A stretch of 64,000 nucleotides of DNA, from contig JBHJGP010000011.1 of NCBI GenBank assembly GCA_050331695.1, positions 34,763 to 98,762 of the forward strand, given 5' to 3'. The DNA comes from JBHJGP01 sp050331695 (GTDB lineage: Bacteria; Pseudomonadota; Alphaproteobacteria; Geminicoccales; Geminicoccaceae). Positions within the stretch are counted from its first letter, which is position 1. Every line of letters begins with the position of its first letter. Both the position numbers and the translations under genes were made by a program. Below, piece by piece: positions 54,578-62,517 of this stretch. The notes beneath the pieces were generated by a model that worked only from the letters and a program-made list of their open reading frames with translations, was not told the origin of the DNA and searched no databases.

Positions 54578-55357
54578 ATGGCCGTTCACGCCTGGCAAGA
54601 CCTGAAAACGACCGATTTCAACAATGTGAATGACCAGGCGACGATTGCAATGCTGCCAATCTCCGCAACGGAACAGCATGGCCCCCACTTGCCGGTCGGT
54701 ACCGACGCGATGATCCTCAATGCCGTACTGGACGCCTTGGCTTCACAGCCCACAGCCGATTTGGATCTTTGGGTTTTACCCCACCAGTGCATCGGTGAAA
54801 GCACTGAACATCTTTCGTTTCCCGGCACCCTGTCGTTTGACGCCGACCTTCTTCTGCGGATCTGGTTCAATATCGCCGCTGCGGCTCATCGCAGCGGTGT
54901 ACGCAAGCTCCTCATCGTCAACAGCCACGGCGGTCAGGGTAGTCTCGCCGAGGTGGTCGCCCTGCAAGCGCGCCAGCGCCTTGGCATGGTGGCAGTCGTC
55001 GCCAACACCTACCGGCTTGGCGAACCCGAGGGCCTCATCGGTGCCGCCGAAAAACGGTTTGGTCTCCATGGCGGATGTATCGAAACATCGATCATGTTGG
55101 CGTGCAGGCCGACTTTGGTCGGACGATCGAAGATGGCTGATTTTCCGTCCGAAGAGACCTCCCTGGTCGAGCGGAGCGAGCGGCTCAGTCATGTCGGCGA
55201 CGTTCGTCTCTCCTGGCTGGCCGAGGATCTCAACCCAGCCGGTGTCACCGGCGATGCCGCCGGCGCCACCCCCGACCTGGGCCACGCGCTTTTAGCACAT
55301 ATGGTCAGTGCGCTGATCGCCATCGTCCGTGACATGCGTGCGCTACCGCTTCCTTGA
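54578..55357 (+). CDS. Creatininase-family metal hydrolase
   Basis: Metal-dependent amidohydrolase of 259 residues. The metal-binding motif is SATEQHGPHLPVGTD (Glu32, His34, Asp43), followed by GESTEHLSFPGTL, LLIVNSHGGQGS and HGGCIETSIML, as in creatininase, MftE and the archaeal formamide hydrolase ArfB. ArfB opens the formyl group of a GTP cyclohydrolase product in riboflavin/F420 synthesis, and the neighbouring genes here (GTP cyclohydrolase II, RibD-like, PTPS-like) make such a role more likely than creatinine metabolism. Its substrate is not proven. It reads towards ribA, leaving two bases. Confidence 0.88.
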   Translation: MAVHAWQDLKTTDFNNVNDQATIAMLPISATEQHGPHLPVGTDAMILNAVLDALASQPTADLDLWVLPHQCIGESTEHLSFPGTLSFDADLLLRIWFNIAAAAHRSGVRKLLIVNSHGGQGSLAEVVALQARQRLGMVAVVANTYRLGEPEGLIGAAEKRFGLHGGCIETSIMLACRPTLVGRSKMADFPSEETSLVERSERLSHVGDVRLSWLAEDLNPAGVTGDAAGATPDLGHALLAHMVSALIAIVRDMRALPLP

Positions 55358-55359
55358 AC

Positions 55360-56496
55360 TCACGCCGCGTCATCGCGCGCGACCTGGCCCTCGCCAAACA
55401 TATAGCCGCTTTTTTCGACCCGAGCCGAAATGTAGCGCTGGTTGAACGGGTTCAACGTCGCGTTCATGGGCACCCGGTCGAAGACATCGATCCCCGCCGA
55501 GGTCAATCGGCCGATTTTATCGGGATTGTTGGTCAGAAGACGGACCGAACCGATGCCCAGATCCTCCAGCATTCGCGCGGCGATGGCGAAGTCCCGCTCA
55601 TCAGCGGCGAACCCAAGCGCTTCATTGGCCTCGAGCGTGTCCAGGCCATGGTCCTGAAAATTGTAGGTTCGAAGCTTGTTGCCGATGCCGATGCCCCGGC
55701 CTTCCTGCGCGAGGTAGCAAACGATCCCATGACCCGCCTCGGCCATTCGATCGAGCGCGGTGGAAAGCTGCTCGCCACAGTCACACCGAAGACTGTGGAA
55801 CGCGTCCCCGGTGATACAGGCAGAGTGCAGCCTGACCAATGGCGTTTCCTGGAGTTCGGGCTGGCCGACCAGGATCGCCAGATGGTCCGTCAGAGCATCC
55901 GCACCCCGATAGGCCACGAACCGCACATCCCGTGAAGCCGCCAATGGCACCGGAGCCTCGCTCAGCCGGTAGACCTGAGAGGTGGCGGAACGCCGATAGG
56001 TGGCCACAGCATCGACCGACGCCGTCAGGACCATGCCCTGATTGACCGCCCGGTCGATTCCTGCCCGCGCCGCCTGGCTGGTCCTGACCGCCAACAATGC
56101 CGGCAGGGCTTCAGCCACCCGCGCCACGTAGAAGGCCGAAGCAACAAGCGCATCGTCCGTAATGTCGATAGCTTTGCCGACATCGGCGAAATCGGTCAGT
56201 GGTCCTGGATCGGCAAAAGCCAGGTCGCGGATCCAATTGGTTTCGTAGGCGCTGTCCAGGGAGATCGCGAGCGGCTTGCCACCGAGCCCAAGTCGCTTGG
56301 CGCGGCTTGCCGTGAGCAGCAGTTGGACGGTGTCTCCCGCCAGCTCCTCCAGGAACGATCGTGACGCTTCGAGATCGCTTTCCACGCTGACGTAAACAAG
56401 CCGATCATCATAGCCGTCGAGGCAAACCGCCCGACCCTGGCGCAACTCGAAAATGCAGCGATCGACACCGATCGTTGCCTGGGTTCTATTCATCAT
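55360..56496 (-). CDS. GTP cyclohydrolase II (long alphaproteobacterial form)
   Basis: Opens the imidazole ring of GTP, releasing formate and pyrophosphate. The C-terminal 200 residues carry the catalytic domain: RLHSACITGDAFHSLRCDCGEQL with the three Zn cysteines, QEGRGIGIGNKLRTYNFQ and RLLTNNPDKIGRL. The N-terminal 170 residues (VDRCIFELRQGRAVCL) are a DHBP-synthase-like region of this subgroup without the DHBP catalytic motifs, so one activity is expected. The start is ATG 56496 or the adjacent 56493. A second copy in a main riboflavin operon is probable, because this one stands in a pterin-like cluster. Confidence 0.9.
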   Translation of the reverse strand: MMNRTQATIGVDRCIFELRQGRAVCLDGYDDRLVYVSVESDLEASRSFLEELAGDTVQLLLTASRAKRLGLGGKPLAISLDSAYETNWIRDLAFADPGPLTDFADVGKAIDITDDALVASAFYVARVAEALPALLAVRTSQAARAGIDRAVNQGMVLTASVDAVATYRRSATSQVYRLSEAPVPLAASRDVRFVAYRGADALTDHLAILVGQPELQETPLVRLHSACITGDAFHSLRCDCGEQLSTALDRMAEAGHGIVCYLAQEGRGIGIGNKLRTYNFQDHGLDTLEANEALGFAADERDFAIAARMLEDLGIGSVRLLTNNPDKIGRLTSAGIDVFDRVPMNATLNPFNQRYISARVEKSGYMFGEGQVARDDAA

Positions 56497-56632
56497 GTTT
56501 TTGTCGACCGAGACGTTTGTTCGAAATGTTGGAGTGCGGATTGGGAACTAGGCTGCCGGTTGAGATTGACCAGCGACAGATGAACACCGGGTGAAGTCGT
56601 GAGGTTCCCGCAAGACCTTTGGATGCTGTCCT

Positions 56633-57541
56633 TTGAGTAATCCCACGCACAGTAGCACAACAGCCGACCAAGATCGGGCATGGCGTTTCCTGCTTTCTTT
56701 GGCGAAGCTCTCCAGAGAACACCGCCATCAAAGCGAAAGGTCTGCGCTTGAGCGCAGCCACGTCGATATCGCGTGTCCGGAGGCAACATATTGGATGCTT
56801 ACCACCGTAGACGCCGATATCCGTCTCTTCATCCCGTCCGGCGACATTGAGGGCGACCCCGCTCTCATATCATCGGATGTGAGAACGCTGTTTCGTCGCT
56901 GGACCAGGCTTGCGGTCGCCGAGCACTGGGTCCTAGCCCACCTGGGCCAAAGCGTCGACGGCCGGATCGCCACCCAAAGCGGCCACTCCCACTATATCGG
57001 CGGGCCTGAAAGCCTGGTCCATCTGCACCGTTTGCGGGCGTTAGCTGATGCGGTGGTGGTCGGTGGCGCTACCGTCGCTCTGGACCAGCCGCGCCTTACC
57101 ACTCGCCATGTGGAAGGTGCCGATCCAAGACGGGTTGTGATCGACCGCCGGGGTCGTCTGTCCGTGGAAACCCCTCTCTTCGACGATGGCCTGGGGCCTG
57201 TTACCGTGTTCGGGGAGAGCGGTCGCGACGATTTGCCCGACCAGGTCGAAGCGATCGCGCTGGGGCCTGATTTCGGCCCGCAAGAGGTTATTGACGCGCT
57301 CCGGGTGCGTGGCTTCAATCGCGTCCTGGTAGAGGGTGGCGGACAAACCGTGTCGGGCTTTCTCGAGGCCGGAACGCTGGATTTCCTCCAGCTTGCCGTT
57401 GCCCCGCTAATCATCGGCTCCGGCAGGTCATCGATCGAGCTTCCGGTGATTGAGCGGCTCGATGATGCCCGGAGACCGCCGACTCGGACCGAGCTCCTGG
57501 GGAATGACGTCCTGTTCGACTTCGATCTGGCCGAACCTTAG
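56633..57541 (+). CDS. RibD C-terminal-domain reductase with N-terminal extension
   Basis: NADPH-dependent pyrimidine or pterin reductase of the RibD-C/DHFR fold, 302 residues. The domain covers about 98-302: VLAHLGQSVDGRIAT, VVVGGATVALDQPRLTTRHVEG, RRVVIDRRGRLS, FNRVLVEGGGQTVSGFLEAG and LDFLQLAVAPLIIGSG. There is no RibD deaminase domain; the first 95 residues (LAKLSREHRHQ..) are unlike it and their role is unknown. The start is a TTG at 56633, with weak SD support; an ATG lies at 56795 or nearby inside. Its TAG stop overlaps the convergent methyltransferase by four bases. Confidence 0.87.
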   Translation: MSNPTHSSTTADQDRAWRFLLSLAKLSREHRHQSERSALERSHVDIACPEATYWMLTTVDADIRLFIPSGDIEGDPALISSDVRTLFRRWTRLAVAEHWVLAHLGQSVDGRIATQSGHSHYIGGPESLVHLHRLRALADAVVVGGATVALDQPRLTTRHVEGADPRRVVIDRRGRLSVETPLFDDGLGPVTVFGESGRDDLPDQVEAIALGPDFGPQEVIDALRVRGFNRVLVEGGGQTVSGFLEAGTLDFLQLAVAPLIIGSGRSSIELPVIERLDDARRPPTRTELLGNDVLFDFDLAEP

Positions 57542-58341
57542 CGGACGGTAGCGAACAGGTCCGCATGGCCGACGATGAGCCGAGACCGTCCGCCTTCGAT
57601 CGCCGCGCGCCGCTGATTAGCCCAGGCCCGGATCCGATCGCTGCGATCGGGTGCCTGCTCCAAGGCCGCTTGGACAATGCCTGCTAGATAGGCCTGCTGA
57701 AGAGGCGCTTGGGTTTCGGCCAGATCCCAATCGGCAGCGGCGGTCACGACGGAAACCCCCTGACTTTGAAGCTTCCTTTCAAGCGTGGACGCAGCCTCCC
57801 CCCCCAGGGACGGGCCAAACCCCTTGTCGCGACGCTCGTGGGCTCGAACCAAGGCATGCATGTCGCGATCGAACGCCAGTTCCGGTGACCAGCCAACCCG
57901 CCCGTCGATCGACGTCGCCACGAGCAACGCGCCGGCGCGCGCCATTACAGCTTCGACCATCCGATCCAACCAATCCTCGCTCACCAGGTCGATCAGCGCG
58001 GCGCAGGTAACCAAGTCCCGTCCTTCAAGAAGACTATGAAAATCGGCGGCTGCCAGATCCACGACGCGCGTTTCCGCCTCGACGCCGATCGACGCGGCGG
58101 CGGCGGATGCGGCGTCGAGGTGGGCCGGATCATGGTCCACCAGCAGCCAGCGCGATCCGCTGGTCAAACGTTCCGCAAGGAACTGCATGCCCGAACCTTG
58201 CCCGCAGCCAAGATCAACCACGCTCAGGCCACCGCGACCGCCGCACCAGGCGAGACAGGCATCGGTCGCCTCATTGAGCCGGGCCCGATGGTCGGCCGAT
58301 TGCCGAAGGCTGAGCCAATCGCCTTCAAACCTGTCATCCAT
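57538..58341 (-). CDS. Class I SAM-dependent methyltransferase
   Basis: Small-molecule methyltransferase of 267 residues. SAM motif I is SVVDLGCGQGSGMQFLAERL (about residue 40), then WLLVDHDPAHLDAA and DLVTCAALIDLVSEDWLD, as in the usual Rossmann-type fold. The C-terminal half is longer than in simple relatives. It overlaps the glycosyltransferase gene by eight bases, so it is the last gene of a four-gene minus-strand run. The acceptor is presumably the pathway product, but this is not visible. Confidence 0.88.
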   Translation of the reverse strand: MDDRFEGDWLSLRQSADHRARLNEATDACLAWCGGRGGLSVVDLGCGQGSGMQFLAERLTSGSRWLLVDHDPAHLDAASAAAASIGVEAETRVVDLAAADFHSLLEGRDLVTCAALIDLVSEDWLDRMVEAVMARAGALLVATSIDGRVGWSPELAFDRDMHALVRAHERRDKGFGPSLGGEAASTLERKLQSQGVSVVTAAADWDLAETQAPLQQAYLAGIVQAALEQAPDRSDRIRAWANQRRAAIEGGRSRLIVGHADLFATVR

Positions 58342-59380
58342 GGGCCAACTCCGTAACGCTCTTCAGAAAAAGATCGCACTGCTGATCCCAGGACGGCAAT
58401 TGCAGACGGGCTCGCTCGGCGCCGGCCCGAAGGTTGGCTCGCAGTTGCGGATCCGAAGCCCAGTCCCGAAGCGCCCCGGCGAAGGCGTCGACATCGCCCG
58501 GCTCGACCAGGATACCGGCGCCGTCCGGCACGGTTGATGGTATTGCGCCGCCTGTTGTTGAGATGACCGGAACCCCGGCCGCCACCGCTTCGCTCAGAAC
58601 CATGCCGTAACCCTCATAATGCGAGGCCAGAACGAACAGATCGGTCCGGGCCAGAAGCGCATCGCGCGCCGACGCCTCGACCGGCCCGTTGAGCTCAACC
58701 CGGTCGCCAAAAGCCCCGCGCCGGTCCTCCAAAAGCTTCTCCCAGACCTGATCCAACCCCTTGGCGCCCACACAGGTCAAACGCCACGCGTGGTCTTGTG
58801 CCAGCGAGAGCGCGTCCAGCAGCACGTCATGACCTTTGCGCCTCGTGTAGCTGGCGATGCAGGAAAGGCGCCAGGGGGGTCGGTCCCGCCGATTCGCGAT
58901 GGCGAGGCGATTGGTGCCCGGCACCACGACCCGAAGACGGGCCGGTTCGACGCCGAAATCGGCCAGGCGTCTCGCCGTGAACGGGCTCGTGACCAAAGTG
59001 CCGACCACGGTGCTGAGCGCGCTTTTCTCACTGTCGAACAAGGCAACCGAGCGATCAGCATCAATGCCCGTCTCATCGGCCAGAGGATGGTGGACAAGCC
59101 CGATCAGCTTCAGCCTTTGGCGATGAGCCCGCGCGACTTCCGGCATGGCGCCGAGCGCCAGACCGTCGATCACGAGAGGCTCGCCGTCGGGCACGCCCCG
59201 CAACTGACGATCGGCATCGTCCAGCGACACCTGATCGGGCTCGGGAAAGCGGGGCGAAAGCTGGAGAACTCTCACCTGGTGGCCGCGGCGACGGGCCCCT
59301 TCCACCATACTCTTGTCGTAGAGATAGCCGCCCGTCGGTGTATCCAGGTCGCCCGGAACCGCAAGTGTGAACGAGATCAG
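58334..59380 (-). CDS. GT4 glycosyltransferase; probable CTG start
   Basis: Retaining GT-B (family 4) glycosyltransferase, 348 residues. It has the family N-terminus LAVPGDLDTPTGGYLYDKSM (nucleotide-sugar side loop), SCIASYTRRKGHDVLLDAL and the donor-site SHYEGYGMVLSEAVAAGVPVISTTGGAIPSTV. The open frame has a GTG at 59422 and a TTG at 59404, both inside the PTPS gene; the position fitting the family start is a CTG at 59380, overlapping the PTPS TGA by four bases (CTGA), as at tmk. It would transfer a sugar to the cluster product. Confidence 0.87.
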   Translation of the reverse strand: MISFTLAVPGDLDTPTGGYLYDKSMVEGARRRGHQVRVLQLSPRFPEPDQVSLDDADRQLRGVPDGEPLVIDGLALGAMPEVARAHRQRLKLIGLVHHPLADETGIDADRSVALFDSEKSALSTVVGTLVTSPFTARRLADFGVEPARLRVVVPGTNRLAIANRRDRPPWRLSCIASYTRRKGHDVLLDALSLAQDHAWRLTCVGAKGLDQVWEKLLEDRRGAFGDRVELNGPVEASARDALLARTDLFVLASHYEGYGMVLSEAVAAGVPVISTTGGAIPSTVPDGAGILVEPGDVDAFAGALRDWASDPQLRANLRAGAERARLQLPSWDQQCDLFLKSVTELAHG

Positions 59381-59775
59381 AGCTCGCCCTCGAAAGCCGC
59401 CCAAGCAATGTGGGACTCCCACAAGGTGATCTTGAGCGCGGTCAAGCCCTTGGCGTTCTCGCCGAGCCGGCCATCGGCAACTCGCCCGGCCATCCGGTCG
59501 AAGATCTCCTTCGCCAGGAACTCGGTCGTCGTGTTCTTGCCCGAAAAAACCTCTTCATCATCGAGATTTCGGTAGTTGAGGTCCGCGAGCAAAGCCTTCA
59601 ACTCGGTCGATGCGAGACCGATATCCACGACCAGACCGTCCGCATCCAGGGTGTCGCGGCGGAACTCCGCATCGACCACGTAGGTGGCGCCATGGAGTTT
59701 TTGGGCCGGACCGAAGATTTCGCCGTTGAAACTGTGGGCGATCATGAAGTGATCGCGGACACCGAGCGCATACAT
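59377..59775 (-). CDS. Divergent 6-pyruvoyl-tetrahydropterin synthase/QueD-like protein
   Basis: Homologue of the tunnel-fold PTPS family, 132 residues from ATG 59775 (SD GGAAGG). The first Zn histidine is seen (IAHSF, His14) and the second (LHG, His28), but the next ligand position in the usual HGH is Ala30, and the catalytic Cys position of QueD (four before the second His) is Ala24. ALGVRDHFMIAHSFNGEIFG and the C-terminal LNYRNLDDEEVFSGKNTTTEF are as in the alphaproteobacterial subgroup. So it probably carries out a different or metal-weaker reaction. It is translated between the MDR dehydrogenase and GT4. Confidence 0.85.
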   Translation of the reverse strand: MYALGVRDHFMIAHSFNGEIFGPAQKLHGATYVVDAEFRRDTLDADGLVVDIGLASTELKALLADLNYRNLDDEEVFSGKNTTTEFLAKEIFDRMAGRVADGRLGENAKGLTALKITLWESHIAWAAFEGEL

Positions 59776-59792
59776 CCGTTCGTTTCCTTCCG

Positions 59793-60827
59793 TCAGTTTT
59801 CTGTTTGATTGGGATAGACGACGCAGGCACACATGACAGGTTTCGAGGTGGTGGCCAATTCGGCCATGAAATCGGGCAGATCCTCGAACCGGACCCTGTG
59901 GCTGATCAAACGATCGAGCACGGGATCGTCCAGCAAGCTAAGGGCCTGCTCGAGCCGTTGGCGATGGCTAACCGTCGCCCGCTTCGAGGTCGCGACATGG
60001 CCGACCTGAGAGCTGATGATCGACAGGCGCTGGGCGTGAAAGCGTTCGCCCAGCGGCAGGCTTACCCGCGTCGACCCGTACCAGCTTAGCTCCACGATCC
60101 GTCCCTCGAAGGCCGCCAGTTCCAAGGCGCGCACCAGACCATCACCATGGCCACTGGCATGGAACAGGACGGTCCGATCGGCCGTTGCCTGCTCGCTCAA
60201 ACGGGCATCCAGGCCAAGTCCGCGGGCGAGTTCGACCCGCCTCGGGTCGATGTCGATGACTTCCGGCGATATGCCCGCGAGGCGCTGATAGAGATAGGCG
60301 ATCAGGCAGCCGACCACGCCGGCTCCGATCACGCCCACCCTTTCGTCACCTGCCATTTCGCCGTCCCAGAGAGCGTTGAGAGCGGTCTCCATGTTGGCGG
60401 CCAGAACGGCTCGGTCCGGAGGCACCGCTGATGGCAACGGCACCAGTGACGGTTCATCGGCCGAGAACCAGGACTGGTGGGGCTGTAGCGCGAAAACGTG
60501 GCGGCCCTTAAGGTTTGCCGATCCCGCAAGAACGTGGCCGACGGCGGCGTAGCCATAGGCGACGGGCGCCGGAAAGTCGCCTCTCTGAGCGGGTGCCCGC
60601 ATGATCTGGTATTGGGACGGCGGCACCAGACCTTTGAAGACCAGCCGCTCGGTACCAGCACTGATCCCGGAGAAAAGCGTGCGTACGACAGGCCCGGGGC
60701 CCGGTTCGAACGGCTCGTGCCTGAGGGCGCCGCGGTGCGGCTCCTCCACCCAAAAACTGGTTCGTCGGTTCGGTACCTGGCTCACTTCCGTTCCGGTGTC
60801 CCTTGAAGCGGCCGCTTCGGATTGCAT
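59793..60827 (-). CDS. MDR-superfamily (zinc-type alcohol) dehydrogenase, zinc ligands lacking
   Basis: Medium-chain dehydrogenase/reductase of 344 residues. A GroES-like N-terminal part (RTLFSGISAGTERLVFKG) and a Rossmann part (ERVGVIGAGVVGCLIAYLYQ, EVIDIDPRRVELARGLGLD) are seen. The classical Cys/His catalytic-zinc and structural-zinc cysteines are not where expected (GTE in place of GCH-type), so this is a zinc-poor MDR like those seen in polyol or pterin modification clusters. It is the first gene of the minus-strand run ADH-PTPS-GT4-MT and divergent from yceI. Confidence 0.87.
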   Translation of the reverse strand: MQSEAAASRDTGTEVSQVPNRRTSFWVEEPHRGALRHEPFEPGPGPVVRTLFSGISAGTERLVFKGLVPPSQYQIMRAPAQRGDFPAPVAYGYAAVGHVLAGSANLKGRHVFALQPHQSWFSADEPSLVPLPSAVPPDRAVLAANMETALNALWDGEMAGDERVGVIGAGVVGCLIAYLYQRLAGISPEVIDIDPRRVELARGLGLDARLSEQATADRTVLFHASGHGDGLVRALELAAFEGRIVELSWYGSTRVSLPLGERFHAQRLSIISSQVGHVATSKRATVSHRQRLEQALSLLDDPVLDRLISHRVRFEDLPDFMAELATTSKPVMCACVVYPNQTEN

Positions 60828-60871
60828 TCTGATCTACGATTGTCGGTAAAGACGAATGAGCGGAGGATTTC

Positions 60872-61477
60872 ATGCGTTGGGTTGTGGCGACAGCGGTCCT
60901 GATGACCATGACCGCATCAGCGGCTAAGGCGGAGTTCGACAGATATAGGATCGATCCCGAACACTTTTCGATCGGTTTTCTCGTTCAACATATCGGTTAC
61001 GCCGACACGCTCGGCATGTTCCTCGAGGGACAGGGAACCTTCGAGTATGACGAGGAGGCGCCGGCGGTTCGCAACATCGAGGTCATCGTTAAGGCGGCGA
61101 GCATCTTCACCAACAATGAGCGGCGCGACAATCACAACCGCAGCAACGATTTTCTCGCGGTCGAGGACAATCCCGAGATCACCTTTACCGCCGACAGCGC
61201 AACCCAGAAAACGGAAACGACCGGCGAGGTCACCGGTGATCTCACGATCCGCGGCGTCACAAACCCGGTCACTTTCGAGCTCGAGTTGAACAAGGCAGAC
61301 ATCTATCCGTTCGCGCCCGGCGGCGGCGAGCCACCCTATGTCGTCGGCGTTTCCGCGCGCGCCACGGTCAATCGGAGCGATTTCGGCATGACTTATGCTG
61401 TGGAGAACGGCCTTGTCGGCGACGAGGTCGAGCTCCTGATCGAGTTCGAAGCCGTTCGCCAGGATGAGGGCGCCTAG
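60872..61477 (+). CDS. YceI-family periplasmic protein
   Basis: Lipocalin-like periplasmic protein of 201 residues, whose relatives bind polyisoprenoid or other amphiphilic ligands. A signal peptide (MRWVVATAVLMTMTASAAKA) precedes YRIDPEHFSIGFLVQHIGYADTLGMFLEGQG, then NNERRDNHNRSNDFLAVEDNPEITF and the DLTIRGVTNPVTFELEL stretch. The ATG follows GGAGG. Though beside the biosynthetic cluster, it is read divergently, so a shared role is uncertain. A hairpin follows the TAG stop. Confidence 0.93.
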   Translation: MRWVVATAVLMTMTASAAKAEFDRYRIDPEHFSIGFLVQHIGYADTLGMFLEGQGTFEYDEEAPAVRNIEVIVKAASIFTNNERRDNHNRSNDFLAVEDNPEITFTADSATQKTETTGEVTGDLTIRGVTNPVTFELELNKADIYPFAPGGGEPPYVVGVSARATVNRSDFGMTYAVENGLVGDEVELLIEFEAVRQDEGA

Positions 61478-61514
61478 AGGAGTCCTGGTCCCGCCCGACA
61501 GGCTTCAAAACTGC

Positions 61515-61544
61515 GCGAACCGCGCTGCTTCCGGCGCGGTTCGC
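61515..61544 (+). terminator. Long perfect hairpin after yceI
   Basis: GCGAACCGCGC (61515-61525), eight-base loop, GCGCGGTTCGC (61534-61544). An 11-bp perfect stem but no following T-run, so termination could be weak; it may stabilise the 3' end or serve both convergent genes. Confidence 0.6.
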
Positions 61545-61572
61545 TGCCGTCTAATTCCGAGGGTGCTCAGTC

Positions 61573-61785
61573 TTACGCCGGGCTGAGATCTCGTGCAAAT
61601 ACGCGGCTTGCCAGATCAGCATCCTCTAGCTCGATCAACCCTTGGACGACCATTGTCGCCTCCAGCGCATGACAAAGACGCCACGCCGCAGAGTTCGGTT
61701 CCTGACTGGTTTTTCGAAGCCTGAGCGCTTCGATGACCTCGGCGAATTCAACAGGCGACAGTTCAACGAAATGACGTGCGGTCAT
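61573..61785 (-). CDS. Small conserved-looking protein, function unknown
   Basis: A 70-residue acidic helical protein, MTARHFVELSPVEFAEVIEAL at the start and GLIELEDADLASRVFARDL near the end. A GGAGGAAGCG site precedes the ATG at 61785, supporting a real gene. No family is recognised. It stands alone between yceI (convergent) and the tRNA. Confidence 0.55.
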   Translation of the reverse strand: MTARHFVELSPVEFAEVIEALRLRKTSQEPNSAAWRLCHALEATMVVQGLIELEDADLASRVFARDLSPA

Positions 61786-61930
61786 CGCTTCCTCCTATGT
61801 CCCTGAGCAGGACCATCGCATTTTCAACTCTGAGTTGCAGTGACCTGCGTCACTAATGCCCGACCGGGCCGCTGAATCGGGTCTTCATCACCGCTCCCTG
61901 CCGTTGGATCATCATATGGAGGAAATTTGA

Positions 61931-61960
61931 TTGAACTGGCCATTGGCCGAAGGATATCAA
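61931..61960 (+). promoter_or_regulatory. Probable promoter of tRNA-Ser
   Basis: TTGAAC (61931-61936), 18-base spacer, TATCAA (61955-61960). The -10 ends 16 bases before the mature tRNA 5' end at 61977, a suitable distance for a short leader. Confidence 0.45.
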
Positions 61961-61976
61961 GCGGTTCGCGGCGCCT

Positions 61977-62066
61977 GGATGGGTGGCAGAGTGGTCGAAT
62001 GCACCGGTCTTGAAAACCGGCAGTCCTTCACGGGGCTCGTGGGTTCGAATCCCACCCCATCCGCCA
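61977..62066 (+). tRNA. tRNA-Ser (anticodon TGA)
   Basis: A 90-base type II tRNA. The acceptor GGATGGG pairs with CCCATCC, the anticodon stem CCGGT/ACCGG encloses the loop CTTGAAA with anticodon TGA, a long variable arm follows, and the T loop is GGTTCGAATCC. The gene encodes the 3' CCA (62064-62066). It reads UCA (and wobble) serine codons. tRNA-Ser genes are common integration sites; the sequence downstream contains a gene remnant. Confidence 0.97.
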
Positions 62067-62517
62067 ATCCGTTGCCCAGCATGTCGTTGGCGCAATAATG
62101 ACATACGGCGTCCCTGCGTGACGTCCGTCAGCGGACGGAATTGAACGATGTAGTAGAACCCCGTCAGTTCGGTCATCTCGCCGCCCTTCGACGCCGGCGC
62201 ATCGTTGAGACGGGGTTCCGTTCATGCTTCCGAAGTAGATCCGGGTGCCGTTCAGGGGGGCGTGATCGGGTTTAGCCCCGTGCGGTGCGTTGCGCCTTCG
62301 GGGTCGGTGAGTTTCTTGCCGCGGACGACGAAATCGATGTCCTCGGCTTGGCTGCTTTCATGGCCATCCGGCCAGCGCCAGTCTTCGCCGGTCTGCAGAT
62401 CAACGACGCGGATGCCGCCCCCAACGTCGACGAGATAGGCCTGCTGCCTCTCATCCGGGGCGAGATCGTTGTGGAACAAGCCGGCATGAGCGCGCGGATG
62501 ATCTGCGTCGAACCGGC
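62067..62517. other. Stretch after tRNA with a truncated gene remnant
   Basis: No complete gene is seen. On the minus strand from about 62513 to 62252 a frame encodes YLVDVGGGIRVVDLQTGEDW and DIDFVVRGKKLTDPEG, which reads like the C-terminal end of a real protein with its 5' part lost; the frame has no proper start (an upstream TGA and no ATG before the middle). The rest, 62067-62251, shows nothing. Confidence 0.45.

Noticed and set aside
62205..62438. Plus-strand frame after the tRNA
   Set aside because: Antisense to the protein-like remnant; no start signals.
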